IMG/VR virus record: IMGVR_UViG_3300003621_000016
Location: 1 to 32,754 of that record
Reading direction: 5' to 3' (one strand)
Length of the DNA stretch: 32,754 nucleotides
Source: a virus
Position numbers and translations under genes: made by a program. Each line of letters opens with the position of its first letter. Position 1 is the first letter of the stretch. Shown piece by piece: positions 21,685 through 31,700 of the stretch. Under the pieces are notes generated by a model that had not been told where the DNA came from, ran no database searches, and saw only the letters and a program-made list of their open reading frames with translations.

Positions 21685-23544
21685 TTATAATCTTATTTTT
21701 ACGTTAAATGAAACAACGTCGTACCAATATTTTTTAATTGGTTGTGTGGGTTTACATATAGCTAATAGGTTACCGTCAGCATCGTGTATCCCTAATTGGG
21801 TTACAATAACTGGGTACAAATCCCCATCAGTTGTTTTAAATGAGGCATAATCCTCTATTTGTTCAACCCCTTGTAAATCTTTAGCTGTATCATTAGATGT
21901 TTTAAAGAACTCGTCTGAAGATGCTAAACATACGATATTTAAGGATTTTTCTGTATTATAACTATTATATTCCACTGTTGACACCTGAGTATCTGTGTAG
22001 ATAAACTGCGTACTGTCCCAAACTACATTACTACCGTCTTTAGTTACGATTAGCTGGTTTGTATCACCAGTAGTGGTTGTTCTAACATCACCTCTTGTAG
22101 ATCCAGTAAAACCGTTAATTAGGTCATAATTTTTATATACGTTGGTTGATCCAGCCGTTACGATATCACCCAAAAATACATTCTTAAAATAAGAGTCTAC
22201 TATAGTTGGGTGGGTTATCACGATGAAACCTTTGTCCAAGTAAGCCACACCGACTGCCTTGTCGTTTTTGTAATTGTAGGTTGGTTTTTCTTGACCTTTA
22301 GGTGTGAATACTTTAGTTCCGTTTATCACCTCGGTATAACCATCACCCCAATTGTTAAAATTAACCGATGGTGGTGCTATAGTGTCAGAAAATAGTAAAG
22401 CCACATTACTCTCGTAAGTATTTTCTGTGGTTGATCCTATGTCTGGTCTAACCCCTACCGAACTAACACTTATACTACTATCCGATAATTTCTTATCTAG
22501 GTTATTGTTTATGTGAGCTTCGCTGTATGTACTATATATCTCTATTAAAGAGTTTGTAGCACTCGTATAGTCTTTTACACCTAACCTTTTTTCGTCAGCG
22601 TTTGAGCTATCAACCCCGTTGTAATATGGTAACGTTAATTTTATTGTCTTACCATCGATTATTTCGCCATATTTGTTATTAGGTATCTCTAATACTAAAA
22701 ACATATCATTAGGTACTGGTAGATTCCAAGGCTTGTTAGTCTCAAACTCATTACAACCTATTGTTTGCATTACAGTACCGTAATGTTCGCCAGTATAACC
22801 CGTCGTTGGGTGTGTTACTAAAGCATCTGTTGTTCCTGTGTATGAAGATGTTATTTCAGTCCATTTATAGTTAACACCGTTCTGTTTAACAGCTACAACA
22901 TCTGTGGATGTAGCAACATCTAATACACCGTAAGCCGACCTAGAGTATTTTTTATATTCTTCATCGGTTACTGGTAAGTTTAGTGATTTAAGTAAATTAG
23001 CGAAAATGGTATTATTATCTTGTCTACCAACAAAAAACCCTGGTAACACATCTGTTGTGTTTAGATCTGGGTTCTGATATTCGTGAGCTAATTTCTGGTA
23101 CCCATCGTTTAAATCAAAAGGTACTGTCTCGTTAACAACGACAACGCTCTCTACTGGTTTCAATATCTCGTAGTTGGTTGGGTCGTAATCATATTCTATG
23201 TAACCTCTACACGTACCACCAAATTGGGGTTGAGAGAATTCAGAGTCATCATACGATAAAGAAAAAAGATACGAATATCCTCCGTTGGCCGCTACAGCTT
23301 CAGGTTGGTTTGTCAAGTCTGGGGCTGCCTGGAATTTACCGATAACAGTATTTGTTGATATGTTTGTTAATTTTGTGTTTAGTCCGCTATTACTAGAAAC
23401 TTCAGTATGTGTTATCACTACTTGTTGGTTTAATGCAGGAACGTATTTTGGTTTCTCTAGGAAAAAGAACTCAGCTACACCGTTTGTGCCCGTTGATATC
23501 GTTCTGGCGTAGTATGGTAATCTAACTTTTAGTATTGCACTCAT
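21685..23544 (-). CDS. virion structural protein, tail or baseplate type (619 residues)
   Basis: The protein is beta-rich, with many Thr, Ser, Asn and Gly and few Cys, and no enzymatic motif, as usual in tail components. Its last 60 residues follow the pattern LYPVIVTQLGIHDADGNLLA then CKPTQPIKKYW and a final alternating strand. This resembles the C-terminus of the 907-residue protein (IVAIGKFSEPITRKY) and phage tail-collar/baseplate modules of the type TEIGLYDxxGNLLAVGK. The start is ATG at 23544, seven bases after the stop of the 23551-23796 gene, with an A-rich leader. The exact position in the particle cannot be told. Confidence 0.8.
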   Translation of the reverse strand: MSAILKVRLPYYARTISTGTNGVAEFFFLEKPKYVPALNQQVVITHTEVSSNSGLNTKLTNISTNTVIGKFQAAPDLTNQPEAVAANGGYSYLFSLSYDDSEFSQPQFGGTCRGYIEYDYDPTNYEILKPVESVVVVNETVPFDLNDGYQKLAHEYQNPDLNTTDVLPGFFVGRQDNNTIFANLLKSLNLPVTDEEYKKYSRSAYGVLDVATSTDVVAVKQNGVNYKWTEITSSYTGTTDALVTHPTTGYTGEHYGTVMQTIGCNEFETNKPWNLPVPNDMFLVLEIPNNKYGEIIDGKTIKLTLPYYNGVDSSNADEKRLGVKDYTSATNSLIEIYSTYSEAHINNNLDKKLSDSSISVSSVGVRPDIGSTTENTYESNVALLFSDTIAPPSVNFNNWGDGYTEVINGTKVFTPKGQEKPTYNYKNDKAVGVAYLDKGFIVITHPTIVDSYFKNVFLGDIVTAGSTNVYKNYDLINGFTGSTRGDVRTTTTGDTNQLIVTKDGSNVVWDSTQFIYTDTQVSTVEYNSYNTEKSLNIVCLASSDEFFKTSNDTAKDLQGVEQIEDYASFKTTDGDLYPVIVTQLGIHDADGNLLAICKPTQPIKKYWYDVVSFNVKIRL

Positions 23545-23550
23545 TTTCTC

Positions 23551-23796
23551 TTATTTTATTAAAATTTGATTTTTTATTGTAACGTTTTTTGATATCGCGT
23601 AAACGTTATCGTTATAATCACCAGTAACATCAGTAACGATTTGATCTACTGTTGTTAGTGCGTTATAGTTTCCATCTTCATCTGAAACTGAAAATGATGC
23701 AGGTATAAAACCTTGTTCTAAAAGTTTTCTTCTACCTAATTCTGTTAGATAAACTTTGATTTCATCGGTATCTCCGTTTTGTGGTACAAACCCCAT
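23551..23796 (-). CDS. small structural protein with LT-x-x-GR N-terminal module (81 residues)
   Basis: The protein begins MGFVPQNGDTDEIKVYLTEL and continues GRRKLLEQGFIPASFSVSDE. This is the same module seen at the N-termini of the 126-residue (EIYLTDKGRESF) and 907-residue (NVKLTAQGRRNL) proteins in this block. It consists here of little more than the module, followed by a strand-rich tail. The pattern suggests a shared docking or tail-assembly role. It is the first gene after an 87-base gap with a TATTTATATA word. Confidence 0.75.
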   Translation of the reverse strand: MGFVPQNGDTDEIKVYLTELGRRKLLEQGFIPASFSVSDEDGNYNALTTVDQIVTDVTGDYNDNVYAISKNVTIKNQILIK

Positions 23797-23854
23797 ATTG
23801 TTTTTTATTTAAAAGTATTAATTTTATTTTATAAGTCAAGTTATTATTACTTAT

Positions 23855-23864
23855 TATATAAATA
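23855..23864 (-). promoter_or_regulatory. TATTTATATA motif, candidate late promoter element
   Basis: The gap 23797-23883 is otherwise plain AT-rich sequence without hairpins or TAnnTTTG. It holds TATTTATATA on the minus strand, 58 bases before the start at 23796, identical to words before the genes starting at 474 and 28714. Confidence 0.4.
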
Positions 23865-23883
23865 TAACTATCATCGAATTTTT

Positions 23884-24489
23884 TTATGTATTTACTAAAA
23901 TTGTTGTGATAACAATATCTTCGTTTATTTCATCACCACCTTCAATATTAGATAATGCCTTTAGGTTAAAAGTGAAGTCTATTATACCAACCCTTTTATT
24001 AGGGGTGTTGGTACTATTACCATAATAGTGTTTTTTTAATACACCTAAACTTTTAACCTCATATAGAGCAGAAAACTCGAGTTTGGTTAGAGGTGGGATT
24101 ATTTTATTGGACCCTATAATACCTAATTCACTAACTATTGTTAATATACCAGTAGTAAAACCGTTAACTTTTACGATATATTGTTGGTAATGTTTATTGT
24201 CGGATTCATAGTCGTTACCCTTTGTTGCCGTTACGTTAGAACCAACAGATCTACTGTCCGAATCTCTAACTCTAGCACTTTTGTAAGTAATATCATTAAA
24301 ATATATAGATTTAGTATTCGTGTTTAAAATATTAAATTTACCATCTTCTTCTAGTGTCCTAAACTTATCAGTGTTACTACTAATACTTACCGATGGTGTG
24401 TTAATATAGTGACCTATCTTAGGTATAGCAAAGCTAAACTTAGGCATTACTTTAGTCACTTTTGTTCCGTAAATTGGTATTGAAGCCAT
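23884..24489 (-). CDS. virion structural protein (201 residues)
   Basis: The chain is beta-rich with no signal, membrane or catalytic features: MASIPIYGTKVTKVMPKFSF, a central polar loop (SARVRDSDSRSVGSN) and a hydrophobic C-terminus with alternating strands (FTFNLKALSNIEGGDEINED). No family recognised. It is the last gene of a unit that starts at 28714 (12 bases after the 24502-25611 gene), followed by a gap with a promoter-like motif for the next unit. A tail or baseplate part is likely by position only. Confidence 0.7.
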   Translation of the reverse strand: MASIPIYGTKVTKVMPKFSFAIPKIGHYINTPSVSISSNTDKFRTLEEDGKFNILNTNTKSIYFNDITYKSARVRDSDSRSVGSNVTATKGNDYESDNKHYQQYIVKVNGFTTGILTIVSELGIIGSNKIIPPLTKLEFSALYEVKSLGVLKKHYYGNSTNTPNKRVGIIDFTFNLKALSNIEGGDEINEDIVITTILVNT

Positions 24490-24501
24490 ATTTTATTTAA
24501 A

Positions 24502-25611
24502 TTAATTTGAACCTGCTGATGATGATGCGCTAACCCCTGTTGACGATGCGTCTGGTAATGCTGGCCCCGCTTGAGTTAATAAGGCTGACGAAGTTGTTGT
24601 TGACGCTGGGTAGGCGATCTGTTCGTAAGTTATTATAGTTTGTGAAAAAGTACCGTTATAATCAACAATTATTTTCATATCTTTACTGCCTTTACAAATA
24701 TTAGCGTCAAACTCAGATAAAGAAGATGTGTCAAGTTCTGCGGTTACTCTAAATAAATAACCTCCTCTCATGACAGAGAAGGGGCTGCCGCCTAACTGGT
24801 TTTCGAATAAATCTATTGCGAATCCGTTGGATGGTCCATTGAATGTTGGTGTGTTAAATGATTTTATCGCATAAAAAACATCAGAGTAAACTGTTATCGA
24901 TATCGGAGAACCGAAATTCGAAGAATACTCGTTTGCTTCAATGTAGGTTACGTTTGCTGTTACTGGGGGTGATGGAAAACCTACCCCTTTATACCCTATT
25001 TGATACTCTTTAGATTCTGGGATATATGACACATCTATGTCGTCACCAGAAATACTGACATTGTTTGAGTATATATTCCCAAGACCAATAGGTACGTAAC
25101 CTTCCTCTAGAGGATTTTCCGTAGTGTTTTGGTACAAAGGGTTATTAAAATCATATACACATAGGTTCGATAATTTAAGTTTTCTTTTGTTGTTACCTAG
25201 TACAGCATATAGGCTAGTAACTATATTATAACCACTATCGCCCACTTCAAACCCGTAAGCATCCCCATCGAAATTAAAATAAAAATCGAACTTAGTGTAG
25301 TACTTTTCGCCTTTAACTAGTTCGTTAGTTTTTCTGATTTGGGTATGACTTAAATTGTGGGTCCTATTAGTATATGAGTTATCTCCAATGAAAGCGTTAC
25401 CCATAATTTTATTATGGTACTCAGATGTCTCTGGAACGCTTCTGTATGACCCGTTAATGAAAATAAATCTATTTAAGTCACTAGATTTTAGGGGATAAAA
25501 GTCAAAATTCTCGATTAAACTATCTAACCCTTTAGCACTATACGAATTGTAATCATATGGTGATTTAAGGTGTAACCCATTGATATTCTTAAGATTGTAT
25601 TGTTTATACAT
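24502..25611 (-). CDS. virion structural protein with low-complexity C-terminus (369 residues)
   Basis: The N-terminal 300 residues alternate Gly/Asn/Ser-rich loops and aromatic strands (KYYTKFDFYFNFDGDAYGF), typical of fibre or baseplate beta structures. The last 30 residues are Ala/Ser/Thr-rich (PASTTTSSALLTQAGPALPD and ASSSAGSN), a flexible end. No enzyme motif. The start overlaps the 25611-25991 stop by one base. Function beyond virion part is unknown. Confidence 0.7.
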   Translation of the reverse strand: MYKQYNLKNINGLHLKSPYDYNSYSAKGLDSLIENFDFYPLKSSDLNRFIFINGSYRSVPETSEYHNKIMGNAFIGDNSYTNRTHNLSHTQIRKTNELVKGEKYYTKFDFYFNFDGDAYGFEVGDSGYNIVTSLYAVLGNNKRKLKLSNLCVYDFNNPLYQNTTENPLEEGYVPIGLGNIYSNNVSISGDDIDVSYIPESKEYQIGYKGVGFPSPPVTANVTYIEANEYSSNFGSPISITVYSDVFYAIKSFNTPTFNGPSNGFAIDLFENQLGGSPFSVMRGGYLFRVTAELDTSSLSEFDANICKGSKDMKIIVDYNGTFSQTIITYEQIAYPASTTTSSALLTQAGPALPDASSTGVSASSSAGSN

Positions 25612-25991
25612 TACTCTTTAAATGTTGTTATTGTCAAATCTTCGACCTGTAAATCTGGGTCGTAAGCGATGTAATTATTTTCAGCTGATTGTCTAACCCC
25701 TAAGAACCCGTTCTTAAAATCAATATCGTTGTCAATAGAACCTCTATTTGAGGTTTGTGTATATACATTGTTGCTACCATTAACCTCAACGGTACCTACG
25801 TATTTAACTGTAGGTATTGTCTGGTCTGATATTATTGTAGGGTCGAAACTATCTAATTGTTGGTAGTTAGTATTATCTATTAGAGAAAAAGATTTAATCT
25901 CATTCTTCAATCCGTTATTAACGAAAGATTCTCTACCTTTATCCGTAAGGTATATCTCAAAACTATATTTATTTCTCTTAAAAAATCCCAT
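25611..25991 (-). CDS. structural protein with LT-x-x-GR N-terminal module (126 residues)
   Basis: It begins MGFFKRNKYSFEIYLTDKGR and continues with SFSLIDNTNY, the module also seen in the 81- and 907-residue proteins: strand, Leu-Thr-x-x-Gly-Arg, amphipathic helix, then a Phe/Ser strand and a DxxxY turn. The remaining part is strand-rich (TVKYVGTVEVNGSNNVYTQT). It overlaps the 907-residue protein's stop by one base, so both are coupled. A tail or baseplate role is inferred. Confidence 0.8.
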   Translation of the reverse strand: MGFFKRNKYSFEIYLTDKGRESFVNNGLKNEIKSFSLIDNTNYQQLDSFDPTIISDQTIPTVKYVGTVEVNGSNNVYTQTSNRGSIDNDIDFKNGFLGVRQSAENNYIAYDPDLQVEDLTITTFKE

Positions 25992-28714
25992 TAGAAGTCT
26001 ATTGTTACTTGTAGTACTAACATATCAGAATTATATTTCCTAGTTATTGGTTCTGAAAATTTACCAATAGCCACTATCTCATCACTATTATCTTTTATAG
26101 CTATTTCAGTAAAAGCAACTTTATCCTGATCCGAATTAAAGGTAGGATTAGTGGTTGATATATACTGATTCGGTAATACATTACACGTTAATTGTGTTTT
26201 ATATATCGTAGCCTTAATATCAGTTTCTATGTTACCATAAAATATAACTTCGTCACCGAACGTGTGTTTGTTAGGTTCGTTTACTTTTGGTATCTCGATA
26301 TAGTCAGATAAATTATAGATATCTAATTCACTATTGTCAAGTATGTTTTGATCAATATTAACTCTTAGTGCGCTTATTGTATCTTTTGTTAATATATTAG
26401 TATTAACTGTTTGACCTAACCCAGAATTATCTAAGTAGAACATCGTTATCTCACTACCCTGAGCAGGAACAAAATTTAATTCGACTCTTCTGTCATCTAT
26501 GGTTTCGTTATTAACGAAAACACCGTAAGTGCTTGATGATAGTAATACACCCTTGTAAAATAACCACACCGTAGAATTATTAGGTTGTTTATTTAGTTTC
26601 AGTGACACCCTGTTAGGTGGTGTACTTGATTTGTATATAGAATCCGAATTAGTATTAGAATCTATTACTGATAATGCTGGTACTGTTATAACCTCTTTTA
26701 CTGTTTTAGCGGTATTACTTTTACCTATTAAATAATAGATTTGTAATAAGTCGTTATTAGTACCATAACCTTGATTAAACACTATAACACTCTTACCGTT
26801 TGGTCCAGTAGCATATCCTTCAGGATGGTGATAATAGATACCATCTGAAAGTGTATCGTCTGAGGCTTCTTTTTGTACAACACCGTTATATATGACTATT
26901 ATCTCACCAACTGGTACATTACCTAATTCGAATACATCAAATAAAGTAGTGTCTATAACACTGTGTGTTGGTATTGAATCTGTAGCGTAATCAAATATAT
27001 CGGCATGTAACTCAAAATTAGTTCCGTCTACATTCATGACACCTGTAACACACCCATTGGTACCTAAGTAGGTACTTACGTCTGTGTAAGCCCAGTTACC
27101 AGGATCTGGTTTTATTTGACTTTCCGATTTTTGCCATAACAATAATACCTGGTTAGTTTTAAACCCTAACCCAGATGTATCGTCATAGTCCGTTAGGTAT
27201 GAAAATTCGTTATAGTTTGGTTCAGAATTTATCTTATTAAATTCGAACATAACGTCTTTAGGGGAATCTGTATTATTACTTATTGTTGTATAATCCTCGC
27301 AATGCATCCCAGTTATACCCTCTGTATCATTAAGTAAGTAAGATACGTATAAAAATTCGCCTGGTTGTAATACCCCTAGTGTACTAGTGTTACCACATAT
27401 ACCAGGTTCTGTTAGTGTTAACTTTGGTTTAGGTAATGTCCAATTTCTATTACTTTTATATGATAACACTGTTAATAACTCAGGGTCTTCAATAATTATC
27501 ACTTTTTCATCTACAAGTACTTTACCCACCACGTTTTTATTAGCTTCTTGATCTATTAGATCATAGTATTGGAAGGTGGTTCCTATGCCTTCAGAGGTAC
27601 TCATCGATTTTAATTCAGTATCAGTAATGAATGTATACCCAATTTCATTAAATGTTGTGCCGCTGTATTGTTTTTTATGCCACATTAAATAGGGTATCTT
27701 TAATTTCATGGTTGATTGTTTGAAACCCTCACCGTAAAAATTTGATACTGTATTATTCGTATAATGTATTAACCCTATTTTTGAATTAGTATCGTACTTG
27801 TTAAAATTTATTGCCGCCCCTAAGTAAGAGTTTGATACGGTATCGTATTTAGATTTATCATCTATTGATTCTAACCCAATCACATCTTCTATGTGAATTA
27901 TGTTCATATTCCATACTGGTACATCTAAGTCTGACTGAGTGTTGTTGTTGGAAAAATCTAACAGACCTCCTTGCCAATAAGCTACTGGATTCTCTTCATC
28001 GTAATAATCTTTTATAGTATCCTTACCAGGATAAATAAAAGCTGTGATGTTTGCAACTCCCTTAGGTAGCTTTCTATCTAATGTTATATCTATCACCGAA
28101 CCTATCGTCATACCAGTTAAACTCTGGTTATCACCATTATCAGCAGTACCGATTTTGTCAACCACGTACCATAGGTATTGTGTCGCTGAAGATGTTATCT
28201 CTGATGTTTGTGTATATGCAGTGGACCCGCTTATGTAATCATCACTTTCGTATTTAACGAATATAAAGTCGCCTGGTTTAAGATCAATGTAATCAACGTT
28301 TTTAGTGGTACCACTGGTGTAATCAAAAGATATTTCTTTTGTGTCCCCGTTAGTGGTACTAGTTATGTTATGTAAACTACATAATACTTTGGATGGTGAT
28401 GTTGTACCAGAATAGTCAAAGAAACCTCTCTCTTTTGCCGTAGCGTAAACTTCGTTTGGTATCGAATTTACTACGGTTATTGGGTTTGAAATATCTAATT
28501 GGCTACTTTTACCTACTGGGTAGGTTAACCCTATCTGATTTTCAGAGGGTCTGAGTATATTAACACCACTTTTATCATCACTGGAATAATCCATTTCGCT
28601 ATCACCCAGAGTAAAGTTACTGAATGTTAGTTTACCAGCCGCTAAGTTCCTTCTACCCTGGGCTGTTAGTTTAACATTAACTACTGGGTCGTTCTTTTTA
28701 ATTGTATAGCTCAT
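25991..28714 (-). CDS. large virion structural protein (907 residues), tail/baseplate type
   Basis: The N-terminus carries the LT-x-x-GR module (VNVKLTAQGRRNLAAGKLTF, then FTLGDSEMDYS). The middle, some 800 residues, is beta-rich with Gly/Asn/Ser/Thr loops. Near 640-760 are two segments of the type VIVIYNGVVQKE and STVWLFYKGVLLSS, each with a strand-Tyr-x-Gly-hydrophobic pattern, as in repeated fibre domains that carry a short loop. The end, FTEIAIKDNSDEIVAIGK and SEPITRKY, resembles the C-terminus of the 619-residue protein. Such domain layout (fixed N-terminal module, variable middle, fixed C-terminal module) suggests that both ends dock into the particle. The ATG follows an A-rich leader (ACAAAAAAA). 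Confidence 0.8.
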   Translation of the reverse strand: MSYTIKKNDPVVNVKLTAQGRRNLAAGKLTFSNFTLGDSEMDYSSDDKSGVNILRPSENQIGLTYPVGKSSQLDISNPITVVNSIPNEVYATAKERGFFDYSGTTSPSKVLCSLHNITSTTNGDTKEISFDYTSGTTKNVDYIDLKPGDFIFVKYESDDYISGSTAYTQTSEITSSATQYLWYVVDKIGTADNGDNQSLTGMTIGSVIDITLDRKLPKGVANITAFIYPGKDTIKDYYDEENPVAYWQGGLLDFSNNNTQSDLDVPVWNMNIIHIEDVIGLESIDDKSKYDTVSNSYLGAAINFNKYDTNSKIGLIHYTNNTVSNFYGEGFKQSTMKLKIPYLMWHKKQYSGTTFNEIGYTFITDTELKSMSTSEGIGTTFQYYDLIDQEANKNVVGKVLVDEKVIIIEDPELLTVLSYKSNRNWTLPKPKLTLTEPGICGNTSTLGVLQPGEFLYVSYLLNDTEGITGMHCEDYTTISNNTDSPKDVMFEFNKINSEPNYNEFSYLTDYDDTSGLGFKTNQVLLLWQKSESQIKPDPGNWAYTDVSTYLGTNGCVTGVMNVDGTNFELHADIFDYATDSIPTHSVIDTTLFDVFELGNVPVGEIIVIYNGVVQKEASDDTLSDGIYYHHPEGYATGPNGKSVIVFNQGYGTNNDLLQIYYLIGKSNTAKTVKEVITVPALSVIDSNTNSDSIYKSSTPPNRVSLKLNKQPNNSTVWLFYKGVLLSSSTYGVFVNNETIDDRRVELNFVPAQGSEITMFYLDNSGLGQTVNTNILTKDTISALRVNIDQNILDNSELDIYNLSDYIEIPKVNEPNKHTFGDEVIFYGNIETDIKATIYKTQLTCNVLPNQYISTTNPTFNSDQDKVAFTEIAIKDNSDEIVAIGKFSEPITRKYNSDMLVLQVTIDF

Positions 28715-28725
28715 TTTTTTGTTTT

Positions 28726-28735
28726 TATATAAATA
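28726..28735 (-). promoter_or_regulatory. TATTTATATA motif, candidate late promoter element
   Basis: TATTTATATA on the minus strand precedes the ATG of the 907-residue structural protein by 11 bases, in a 30-base gap after the giant protein's stop codon. The distance gives a very short leader if it is the -10 element. Confidence 0.35.
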
Positions 28736-28744
28736 TGGTTATTC

Positions 28745-31700
28745 TTATAATACTATGAAGTCATTTGGATCAACGGTACTTAATTCGATAAAGTTAGCAC
28801 CTTCAAAATCTAACTTAACCACTCTGTCCTCATACATATCTTTTAAGGTTATTGTTCTAGTCTCTACTCCACCTACCGATGTTTTATCAGCCTTAACAAA
28901 AGTGTTATTTATACCGTTATCGTTGTCATCAAATAACACATATTCGTCAGCGATACCATTTTTATACCTAGTCGCATTCTTAAATATATCGTATTCAACC
29001 GATATCTGTATATTACCACCTTCTTGTATAAATAACGTATCATCAACACTGCTATTACTATTTATAGTTTTAGCTGTTGTGTAACCATTATTATCGATAG
29101 TTTTTAATGTTACTTGAGAAGACCCTGCTTGGTTTATTATTAACCTAACTACTGGGTTGTTAGTACTCGATAACTCTGAAGGTGTTGGTGGTGCTGTTTG
29201 TATTCTACCGAATATATCATCTACCTGCTTCTCGTTAAAATCGAATAACGTACCAAATATAACTTTCGCGTTATGTCCGCAAGGGTTAGTTATGGTTAAT
29301 CCACCAATAAACTCACCAGTTTTAGGTAAATTGTTCTCGTCTCTTTCATAATAATAATCCATTATTAAATCAGAACCAGATTTCCTAAATCCAGTTAAAC
29401 CGTAACTATATGAATCTCTAAGGTTATCGTCCTTAGCATCATATAATTTGTTTAAACCATTAATTAATTTGGTATCGTGAGTCGTGCCGCTAAAAGAGGT
29501 TTCAGTAAACGCGTCTCTAATCACTAAATTATTATCAAAGAAATATAAATCATTCTTTGTTGCTTCATCTAGTGAAACTACTTCACCATCATATATTTTA
29601 ATGCTGGTCCTGTCTTTATATAGTGTGTATTTACTAACTAACATAAAATCCATTTCATCCCAATTAGTAGTATCTGTATGCGGTTCATTTGTTAAAACAC
29701 CACTACTTTTAGTTTTGTACAATACATTTCTGTCTAGAACATATTTCTCATTATTATACAATGATGATGGGTCATACGCCTTCGTGTTTGAATACTCGTA
29801 TATGCTATTATCGTTTTGGTCGGAACATAGTAAGTCGAATAAATTCGATATATTATTATTCGTTTTATCCTGATTTAGCTGTATATTATTATTGTGACTG
29901 TTACCAGATGTTAGATCAGTATAATCGTTTTGTATCAAATTAGTATCCATCGTATAACCAGTGTATATTGATCCAGTAGTACCAGTATACGGAAAAGACG
30001 CACTACTGGAGGTTAATAGACCAATATTATCAACACCATCTAATTGGTTGTTAGTTAAAGTAGGTGTGTCGATGTAATTAGGTACCATATCAGAAAGTAT
30101 CTTATCGGAACCACTGTTATGGTTGTAATATGCGTACCCTACACCACCAGGTTCAGTTGGTAGTAGGTTTGGTATTCTTAATGATGCACTTGATATGTCC
30201 AAGTTGTCCCATTCTGCTGCTTTAGTGGAGTCCCATTGATAAGAGTGTCCAGTTAAATACAGACTTATATCCGACCCGCTTATCTTGTCGTTAGAATTTT
30301 GATTTAATGTAATACCAGTAGGGTTTAATTTCATCCAAGAAATAGGTCCCCCGCCACTGCTTGTTATAACCTCAGTACCTGGTTCGTTATTAGCGCTCTC
30401 GTCTATTTTTAGCCAAAAGCTATAGTCTGTAGACGCCGAACCATTCTTATGCAAGACAAAACTACCTAACTTATATTCTTTTGTGGGATCATAAGTTAGT
30501 GGTTTATTGTAAACATACTCTATTAAGTTGTATGTTGAGCCAGTACCAGGTAATTTTATTATATCACCTAAATCCAAAGTATCGGAAATGGTACCAGTTA
30601 ATATTTTAGCCTCCTCGTATGTATAAGGTTTGTGGTTGGTTCTAACGATACCATTTTTCTGGTGTTTGTCATAACCGATTGGTTTAAAGGATTTAAGATC
30701 GTACCTTTCTATTGGTATGAAACAACTTCTTGCACCATTAGGTTGATAAATAGGGTGTATATTTAGATTGGTTACCCCACCAGATTCTTTTCTTAAATGA
30801 TTTGTCGTTATATCTTCTATACAGACATATAACCTATCAACATTTTTATTCTCTATTGTAGTGGTACCATCATCTCCCTCAACAACAATATCTGTATTTA
30901 ATAAGGTTACTTTAACTATATCGTTTATACCGTAATTGTTTATGTTTTCAGAGAATTCTGGTACAACACTAAGTATATCTTGATACAATTCTGTTTGGTA
31001 TACCGCATTTTCCTTTTTCCAGTATCCAGTAATGGATTGATATCTACTCTTAGATAAAAAACTGGTCTTAATGTTACCTGAATAATCAATTAAATCATAG
31101 TCAGCTAAACCTTCGTCATAACCCTTAAAATCTATTGTCGACCCAGTCGGACTTATAATACTGTCGTTTAAGTAAGAACTTAGGAAAGGGAAATTTGGTT
31201 TATTTAATTTAACTGACCTGGGTTCTGGTGTTTTACCGAATATGATACTTTTAGATAGCCCAGTATTTTCTAGTTCTTGAGGTGTATTACCTAAATAATT
31301 ATTACTAGAAGTTATCGTATGTGTGGTTGTAATACCTGGGTAAGATTGGTTTAGATTCGATACCGCGCCAATATTTTTACTTCTAACCTTAAACTCAAAA
31401 TCAATTTTATCGTTATTATACTTTTTTTCGTAAGAAGTTACATCACCTATAGTACTGGTTGTTTTATACTTATTATAGTATTTCCCGAATATTAGACCGA
31501 AATTTTTGTCTTCGTCATATGTTTGAGCGACAACCAGTTTAGGTCTAAATTTATAAGTATCGGTATTTGAATTAACCCTAAACATATAGTGATCGACATT
31601 ATAATTATTATCATCACCTACTGGTTCTATAGACATGGCCTCTTCAACGTAATGTCCGTCTAGTATTGTTCTACCTGCATTGAATCCCACTCTAAATCTT

